Assembly: GCA_013822695.1 (NCBI GenBank)
Contig: PNKW01000019.1
Coordinates: forward strand, 1 to 45,206
DNA from: Erythrobacter sp.
Lineage (GTDB): Bacteria; Pseudomonadota; Alphaproteobacteria; Sphingomonadales; Sphingomonadaceae
Length of the DNA stretch: 45,206 bases
Reading direction: 5' to 3'
Shown: in pieces, positions 40,143 through 45,206 of the stretch
Position numbering within the stretch: the stretch's first letter is position 1
Layout: each line of letters starts with the position of its first letter
Program-made: the position numbers and the translations under genes
Notes under the pieces: generated by a model
Told to the model about the DNA's origin: nothing
Seen by the model: only the letters and a program-made list of their open reading frames with translations
Databases searched by the model: none

Positions 40143-40724
40143 ATGAAGCTGGTTTACGCGGCGATCGCCATCCTGTGGGTGGCGATCGTCGTGCATTCGG
40201 CCAGCACCCGCAAGGACGTCGACGATTTCGTCGTCACGGTCTCGCAAGCCGACGTGCAGGCCTTCGCCCGCGAACGGCTCGGGTCGATGCAGGCGCGCTC
40301 CTTCGCCGAAAGGCTCGAACTGTGCGCGATCATCTTCGAGGACAGCGAGGGCGCGCTCCAGTCCTCCGAAGTACGCGCCGGGGACGAGGCAACCTGCGAC
40401 CTCCGCTATTTCGACGAGCCGGGCATGGCACCACTCGCCAGCATCCATACCCATGGCCCCTTCGATGCGGACTATGACAGCGAAGTGCCCTCCCTGATCG
40501 ACCTCGAGGGGGACATCGAAAGCCAGATGGACGGCTATATCGCAACGCCCGGCGGACGGCTGTGGCGGGTCGATTGGGAGCGCGAGCGCGCCGTTCTGGT
40601 GTGCGGTGCGGGCTGCTTGGAGCAGGACCCGACATACCGCGCCTGCCCCGATCACACGGTCGCGGCAAGTTACACCGGCGCGGAACTCACCGCGCGAAGC
40701 CGCCGGACGGTCGCTGACTGCTGA
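40143..40724 (+). CDS. membrane-anchored protein with JAMM/DUF4329-like motif
   Basis: A 193-residue protein with one N-terminal membrane helix (about residues 4-18) and a soluble part probably in the periplasm. Residues that may form a JAB/JAMM zinc site are visible: a Glu in RLELCAIIFED, His102 and His104 in SIHTHGPFD, and a downstream SLID. The HxH-to-SxxD spacing is longer than the canonical motif. It resembles DUF4329-type domains; peptidase activity is unproven. ATG 40143 has AAGG seven bases upstream; ATG 40125 is an alternative. Confidence 0.6.
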   Translation: MKLVYAAIAILWVAIVVHSASTRKDVDDFVVTVSQADVQAFARERLGSMQARSFAERLELCAIIFEDSEGALQSSEVRAGDEATCDLRYFDEPGMAPLASIHTHGPFDADYDSEVPSLIDLEGDIESQMDGYIATPGGRLWRVDWERERAVLVCGAGCLEQDPTYRACPDHTVAASYTGAELTARSRRTVADC

Positions 40725-40795
40725 GACTTGGCGCATCGGCCGGAACCCTGCCGCCGCCCGTGGATTGGAACCTGCAACACAAGGAGAGCCCTGAC

Positions 40796-41452
40796 ATGAA
40801 GCGTTACCTCATTGCCGCCCTCGCGCTCGGCACCGCCGGCCTGCCTGCCTTTGCCCCCGCGCTGACCGCGCAAGGGTCACCCCAGCTGCCCGGTGCCAAG
40901 GACCCCGCGCGCGTGACGGCGGGGACCTATGCCGCCGATCCCGCCCACTCGCTGATCGGGTGGGAGGTCAACCACTTCGGCTTCAACGACTATTACGGCA
41001 TCTTCGGCGATGTCGCGGGAACGCTGGTGATCGATCCGGCGAACCCCGATGCCGCGCAGGTCGACGTGACGATCCCGGTCGCCAATGTCACGACAGCAAG
41101 CAAGGCGCTGACCGATCACCTGCTGCGCGCCGGCAAGGATGGCGGCAAGCCCGATTTCTTCGGCCCCGCCCCGGCCGCAGCCCGTTTCGTTTCGACCGAA
41201 GTGAAGGTTGATCCCAAGGATGCAACCAGAGCGATGATCACCGGCGACCTGACGCTCAACGGCGTGACCAAGCCCGTAACCTTCGAGGCCGAATTCACCG
41301 GTGCGGGCACCAATCCCTTCAACAAGAAGGCAACCGTCGGCTTCGAGGCCGAGACCGAAATCAAGCGTTCGGACTTCGGGGTGAACTACGGCATTCCCTT
41401 CGTCAGTGACGAGGTCGAACTCGACATCAGCGTCGCGTTCGAAAAGCAGTAG
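40796..41452 (+). CDS. YceI-family periplasmic protein
   Basis: A 218-residue exported protein with a signal peptide to about residue 25 and a YceI lipocalin-like barrel: YAADPAHSLIGWEVNHFGF, GDLTLNGVTKPVTFEAEF, then GFEAETEIKRSDFGVNYG. YceI proteins bind isoprenoid lipids such as octaprenyl compounds; the ligand here is unknown. AAGGAG is ideally placed before the ATG. A GC-rich hairpin follows the stop. Confidence 0.93.
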   Translation: MKRYLIAALALGTAGLPAFAPALTAQGSPQLPGAKDPARVTAGTYAADPAHSLIGWEVNHFGFNDYYGIFGDVAGTLVIDPANPDAAQVDVTIPVANVTTASKALTDHLLRAGKDGGKPDFFGPAPAAARFVSTEVKVDPKDATRAMITGDLTLNGVTKPVTFEAEFTGAGTNPFNKKATVGFEAETEIKRSDFGVNYGIPFVSDEVELDISVAFEKQ

Positions 41453-41461
41453 ATCCAAGGC

Positions 41462-41497
41462 GACTGGCGGGCCGCAAAGGGGGGGAACCCGCCAGTC
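41462..41497. terminator. hairpin between convergent yceI-like and YHS genes
   Basis: GACTGGCGGG (41462-41471) pairs with CCCGCCAGTC (41488-41497) across a 16-base loop, midway between two convergent stops. No T-run follows on either strand, so it is a weak or Rho-assisted terminator at best. Confidence 0.5.
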
Positions 41498-41514
41498 ACC
41501 CATCGTTGAGCAGG

Positions 41515-42012
41515 TTAGAGACCAAACCAGCTCGATCCGCCGTAAGTCTTGCCCGCCGGGATCTTGGCCCAGTTGGGCCCACCCTTGGCGATGAAGCCAG
41601 AAATGTTCTTGCGCCACTTGGCGCGGATGCCCTGATCGTAGTTCAGGTAGAGCTTGCCGCCGACGATGTCGTAGGCGGTCGGGTCGCCCGGCGCGAGATA
41701 GCCTTGCGCGATCGCCCATGAGCAATGCCCGCCATATTGCGGCGCGTAGGCGGTCGGGTTGGCCTTGAAGGCGGCGGCGTTCGCAGCATTGGCGAAGCGC
41801 CATTCGGTGCCCTTCCAGCTGACCTTGAACTGGGCGTTGCCCTTGACCGGCTTGCCCTGCCCGCGGAAGTAGCTGACCGTGTCATAGCCGCCGACCGCGA
41901 TCTTGCCCGTGGCGGCATAGATCCCGCCATCGGCGAGTGCAGGGACAGGCGCGGCCAAGCCGAGCGGAACGGCGAGCGCCGCAAGGGCGAGAAGCAGGCG
42001 AGCAGGTTTCAT
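41515..42012 (-). CDS. exported YHS-domain protein
   Basis: A 165-residue protein with a signal peptide (cleavage near ALADG, residue 27) and a YHS-like domain: GYDTVSYFRGQGKPVKGN, then WRFANAANAAAFKANPTAYAPQYGG, the pattern of small metal-binding YHS proteins. The function is unknown. The gene is divergent from the 2-hydroxyacid dehydrogenase across a 162-base spacer in which I see no clear operator. Start at 42012 gives the clean signal peptide. Confidence 0.88.
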   Translation of the reverse strand: MKPARLLLALAALAVPLGLAAPVPALADGGIYAATGKIAVGGYDTVSYFRGQGKPVKGNAQFKVSWKGTEWRFANAANAAAFKANPTAYAPQYGGHCSWAIAQGYLAPGDPTAYDIVGGKLYLNYDQGIRAKWRKNISGFIAKGGPNWAKIPAGKTYGGSSWFGL

Positions 42013-42174
42013 CGATTCTATCCTCTTGCCGGTGACGGCGCAAAGGATTGCCACGCGACCGGTCTGCCAGTCTTTCGCGCGCTCACCTTGATTGGTTACG
42101 GGGGCAAAGGTGACAGCTGCCCACAAAAAAGCCGTCGACTTGCCGAAGCACCTGCTTCAAAGCTGCGAACCGTC

Positions 42175-43353
42175 ATGCGCCTTTCCGACTGTCACAACAT
42201 CGACGATTTCCGCAAGTTGGCGAAGGCGCGGCTGCCCTTCCCGGTATTCGACTACATCGACGGCGCGGCCGATGACGAGCTGACCAAGGCACGCAACACC
42301 GCCGCTTTCGCCGGGGTCGATCTGGTGCCCGATGTGCTCGCCGGGGTCGAAACCATCGACACCTGCTGCACTATCCTCGGCCGGCGGACCGCCCTGCCCC
42401 TGATACTCTCGCCCACCGCGGTGCAGCGCGCCTTCCATTGGGAGGGCGAGCGGGCGGTAGCGCGCGCGGCGGAGAAATACGGGCTGTGGTTCGGCATCTC
42501 GAGCCTTGCGACGCGCAGCATCGAGGAAATCGCCGCGCTCACCAGCGGGCCCAAGCTGTTCCAGCTTTATGTCCACAAGGACAAGGGATTGAACACCCAC
42601 ATGATCGCGCGCTGTCAGGCGGCGAAGTTCGATGCGCTGGCGCTGACGGTCGATACCATCGTTTCGGGCAAGCGCGAGCGGTGCCTGCGCAGCGGCTTCA
42701 CCACCCCGCCACGCTTCACCCCGGCCAGCGTCATCAGCTATGCCACCCGTCCGAAGTGGACGCTCGACTATGTTTTCCGGGAGAAATTCCGCCTCCCCAA
42801 TCTCGACACCCACGTGACCGAAGGATCGGGCAAGGCGGTGAGCATCGCGGAATATTTCAACACCATGCTCGACACCGCGATGGACTGGGACACGGCCGCG
42901 CGGATCCGGCAGGACTGGGGCGGCAAGTTCGTGCTCAAGGGCGTGATGAGCGCGGGCGACGCGCGGCGCGCGATGGAGATCGGCGCCGATGCGATCATGA
43001 TCTCGAACCACGGCGGGCGGCAGCTCGATGGCAGCCGCGCCCCCTTCGACCAACTGCCCGAGATCGTCGACGCGGTCGGAGGAAAGATCGAGATCATCTG
43101 CGACGGCGGGGTGCGACGCGGCACCCATGTGCTGAAGGCGCTGTGCAGCGGTGCGAGCGCGGCCTCGGGCGGGCGGCTTTATCTCTATGCGCTTGCGGCA
43201 GCCGGGCAGGCCGGGGTCGAGCGCGCGCTCGGCATACTCAAGGACGAGATCGAACGCGGGATGCGACTGATGGGCGTGACGCGCGTCGACCAGCTCACGG
43301 CGGAGCGCATCCGGCGGCGAGACGAATTCGGTGCGCGTGTCATAAACCGGTAA
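42175..43353 (+). CDS. FMN-dependent L-2-hydroxyacid (lactate) dehydrogenase
   Basis: A 392-residue alpha-hydroxyacid oxidase/dehydrogenase of the LldD/glycolate oxidase family. The start FRKLAKARLPFPVFDYIDGAADDE, the FMN-site LSPTAVQRAFHWEGE, and the catalytic ISNHGGRQLDGS with the active-site His and Arg are all present. The C-terminus has EIICDGGVRRGTHVLKAL. The membrane-associated L-lactate dehydrogenase role is likely but related enzymes use mandelate or glycolate. The ATG at 42175 fits the family N-terminus; longer frames upstream cross the divergent spacer. Confidence 0.9.
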   Translation: MRLSDCHNIDDFRKLAKARLPFPVFDYIDGAADDELTKARNTAAFAGVDLVPDVLAGVETIDTCCTILGRRTALPLILSPTAVQRAFHWEGERAVARAAEKYGLWFGISSLATRSIEEIAALTSGPKLFQLYVHKDKGLNTHMIARCQAAKFDALALTVDTIVSGKRERCLRSGFTTPPRFTPASVISYATRPKWTLDYVFREKFRLPNLDTHVTEGSGKAVSIAEYFNTMLDTAMDWDTAARIRQDWGGKFVLKGVMSAGDARRAMEIGADAIMISNHGGRQLDGSRAPFDQLPEIVDAVGGKIEIICDGGVRRGTHVLKALCSGASAASGGRLYLYALAAAGQAGVERALGILKDEIERGMRLMGVTRVDQLTAERIRRRDEFGARVINR

Positions 43354-43402
43354 CGCAAGGGGCGTTTGGGCAGGCACTATTGCATTCAGGGAACTGGACA
43401 CA

Positions 43403-43867
43403 ATGACCACCGCGCGCGCTTTTGCCTTCGTTCTTCCCGCCCTCACCCTGCTGCTCTCCGCCTGCGGGAGCGAGCCCGAGCAGGCTGGCAACGACGCCGA
43501 CAGCTTTGCCGCTCGTATCGGCAAGGGCGAGGCGACGCCGGGGCCGGGCGGCGTGCCCGTTGCACAGGGAACCGTCGCGCCGACCGTGGCCGAGCCCCTG
43601 CCCGGCGCCGCGCCCGGCCCCTTCGCTCCCGGCACGCTGACCGATCCGGCCTCCAGGACCTGCGGCGCGCCGCTGATGGGGCCGTTCATCGGCAAGCTTG
43701 CCGATCAGGCCACGCGCGCCGAGATCGCCAAGATGCTCGGCCGCACCGACAATCTGCGCTTCGTCACCTTCGGCAGCGTCGCCAACGTCAACCCCGATCC
43801 GACCAATCCGCGCCTCTCGATCATGCTCGATGCGCAGAACATCATCCGCGACGCGCGCTGCGGATAA
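43403..43867 (+). CDS. putative lipoprotein with I78-inhibitor-like domain
   Basis: A 154-residue protein with a lipoprotein signal ending LLLSAC (Cys21) and a proline/alanine-rich linker. Its C-terminal 70 residues start RTCGAPLMGPFIGK and end PRLSIMLDAQNIIRDARCG. The Cys pair, RLxIxLD and terminal CG resemble peptidase-inhibitor I78-type domains; this is a pattern match by eye. It lies between the hydroxyacid dehydrogenase and the leuA leader. Confidence 0.6.
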   Translation: MTTARAFAFVLPALTLLLSACGSEPEQAGNDADSFAARIGKGEATPGPGGVPVAQGTVAPTVAEPLPGAAPGPFAPGTLTDPASRTCGAPLMGPFIGKLADQATRAEIAKMLGRTDNLRFVTFGSVANVNPDPTNPRLSIMLDAQNIIRDARCG

Positions 43868-43933
43868 CGCGCGGTGGCAATGGGGGCCAATCCCGGCTTG
43901 CGCTCGGCGCAATAATCGGCAAAGGCTCACGCC

Positions 43934-43984
43934 ATGATCGGACACGGACTTGCGTTGCTTCGACTTATGCGCCCTTGGGCGTAG
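43934..43984 (+). CDS. leucine-rich leader peptide of leuA
   Basis: A 16-codon frame, MIGHGLALLRLMRPWA, with AAAGG nine bases before its ATG and a stop 89 bases before leuA. Its four Leu codons are CTT, TTG, CTT and CTT, codons otherwise infrequent in this CTG/CTC-rich genome. Leucine-rich short frames with such codons ahead of leuA are typical of ribosome-stalling attenuators that sense charged tRNA-Leu. Confidence 0.75.
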   Translation: MIGHGLALLRLMRPWA

Positions 43985-43987
43985 GTA

Positions 43988-44036
43988 GCCGCGCGTCAGG
44001 AACGCTGGCGGCACCGCTCCCAAGGGTCACTGCCGC
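43988..44036 (+). promoter_or_regulatory. alternative RNA hairpins of the leuA leader
   Basis: GCCGCGCGT (43988-43996) pairs with ACGC-TG-GCGGC (44002-44012). The GCGGCA at 44008-44013 can instead pair with TGCCGC (44031-44036). The two structures exclude each other. In addition CCCTTGGG inside the leader frame (43972-43979) complements CCCAAGGG (44019-44026). The layout fits attenuation, but no T-run follows the distal stem. Confidence 0.55.
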
Positions 44037-44073
44037 AAGCCTCCTCACCGTTCTGACGACGAGCTTTCCCCCA

Positions 44074-45206
44074 TGCCCATGCTCAAGCATCCTTCCGCCA
44101 AGTATCGTCCTTTCGGGCAGATCGACCTGCCGAACCGCCAGTGGCCTTCACGCCTGATCGAGAAGGCCCCGCGCTGGCTTTCCACCGATCTGCGTGACGG
44201 AAACCAGTCGATCATTGATCCGATGGACGCGGTGAAGAAGCGCCGTTTCTTCGACCTGCTGGTCGAGGTCGGCCTCAAGGAAATCGAGATCGGTTTCCCC
44301 AGCGCAGGCGCAACCGAGTTCGATTTCATCTCCGGCCTCGTGAAGTCCGATGCGATCCCGGAGGACGTGATCGTCCAGGTGCTCACGCAGAGCCGCGAGG
44401 ATCTGATCCGCACCAGCTTCGCCAGCCTCGAAGGTGCGCGCGCTGCAATCGTCCACCTCTACAACGCGGTGAGCCCCGCTTGGCGCGACATCGTGTTCCG
44501 CATGAGCAAGGACGAGGTGAAGGCCATCGCCGTTGCCGGGGCCAAGGTGATGCGCGATGAAGCCGCGCGTTTTCCGGGGACCGACTGGCACTTCCAGTAC
44601 AGCCCCGAGACCTTCTCGACCGCCGAACTGGATTTCAGCATCGAGGTCTGCGCGGCGGTGATGGAGGTTCTCCAGCCTACTCCCGAACACCCGATCATCC
44701 TCAACCTGCCCGCCACGGTCGAGGCGGCAACGCCGAACATCTACGCCGACCAGATCGAGTATTTCGCCCGCCACCTGCCCAACCGCGAAAGCGCGGTCCT
44801 CAGCTTGCACACCCACAACGACCGCGGCACCGGCGTTGCCGCGGCGGAGCTGGGCCTGATGGCGGGCGCCGACCGCGTCGAGGGCTGCCTGTTCGGCAAT
44901 GGCGAGCGCACCGGCAATTGCTGCCTCGTGACCATGGCGCTGAACCTTTACACGCAGGGCGTCGATCCCGCGCTCGATTTCTCGGACATCGACCGGGTGA
45001 TCGAGACCGTCACCTATTGCAATGACCTGCCCGTCCACCAGCGCCACCCCTATGGCGGGGAGCTGGTCTACACGGCGTTCAGCGGCAGCCATCAGGACGC
45101 GATCAAGAAGGGCTTCGAGGCCCGCGAGACGCAGAACGACGAGCACTGGCGCGTGCCCTATCTGCCGATCGACCCGGCCGATCTCGGGCGCAGCTATGAA
45201 GCGGTG
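44074..45206 (+). CDS. leuA: 2-isopropylmalate synthase (partial, runs off right edge)
   Basis: The first 377 codons of LeuA, which condenses 2-oxoisovalerate with acetyl-CoA as the committed step to leucine. The metal-binding and catalytic [11 protein letters not shown] is at about residues 35-45, [19 protein letters not shown] follows, and the HxH metal site is [21 protein letters not shown] is also present. It is the long LeuA form with [16 protein letters not shown] at the start. The C-terminal leucine-binding regulatory domain is beyond the window. No strong ribosome-binding site is seen before ATG 44074. Confidence 0.96.

Overview
The window is a dense, high-GC stretch of bacterial chromosome that looks like a member of the Sphingomonadales, most likely an Erythrobacter/Porphyrobacter-type alphaproteobacterium. 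This rests on the order carA-yqeY-dnaG-rpoD, stand-alone rpsD and nrdR genes, Coq4-family proteins, and the recognisable flavour of the protein sequences. No sequence search was possible, so the taxonomy is an inference. I see no insertion sequence, prophage, CRISPR array, tRNA or rRNA. No stretch longer than about 210 bases lacks a gene. The longest gaps are upstream of rpsD and leuA, and both carry leader-like structure.

Layout. (1) 1-7.0 kb, mostly minus strand: the tail of an acetyltransferase, a perfect 16-bp parS site between convergent genes, then (in order of transcription) carA, a mosaic membrane gene, an RraB-like RNase E regulator, carB, greA and a small membrane protein. (2) 7.1-17.5 kb, plus strand: yqeY, dnaG, rpoD, an orphan ParA ATPase, rpiB, glyA, a small membrane protein, nrdR, a TrmJ-like tRNA methyltransferase, an FkbM methyltransferase and rpsD, closed by a strong terminator. 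(3) 17.6-26.8 kb, minus strand: xseB-ispA, an AIM24 protein, coaD, a periplasmic cyclophilin, queA plus an ABC-2 exporter, a beta-barrel outer-membrane protein, tgt, two tiny cysteine-rich exported proteins with their own promoter-like sequence and terminator, and chorismate mutase. (4) 26.8-34.3 kb, mixed strands: two membrane proteins, purL, a DUF3052 protein, a lipoprotein divergent from a MarR regulator with paired palindromes between them, and two Coq4 paralogues flanking a nitroreductase. (5) 34.4-45.2 kb: serB/miaA with overlapping 5' ends, the branched-chain amino-acid genes ilvB-ilvH-(LprI-like)-ilvC, a JAMM-like membrane protein, YceI, a YHS protein, an FMN-dependent 2-hydroxyacid dehydrogenase, a lipoprotein, and leuA, which runs off the right edge behind a leucine-rich leader peptide.

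How the genes work together. Pyrimidine/arginine supply (carAB), purine synthesis (purL), queuosine tRNA modification (tgt, queA), other tRNA modification (miaA, TrmJ), replication and transcription initiation (dnaG, rpoD, greA) and branched-chain amino-acid synthesis (ilvB, ilvH, ilvC, leuA) form the housekeeping core.

The less ordinary parts are: the parS site; the mosaic gene inserted after carA; the operon of two six-cysteine mini-proteins; the coq4-nitroreductase-coq4 cluster, where both coq4 promoter regions carry the same motif; the palindromes of the MarR/lipoprotein pair; and apparent attenuation signals ahead of ilvB and leuA. The leuA leader is the clearest regulatory find. The cysteine-rich operon and the Coq4/nitroreductase cluster are the best candidates for undescribed biology.
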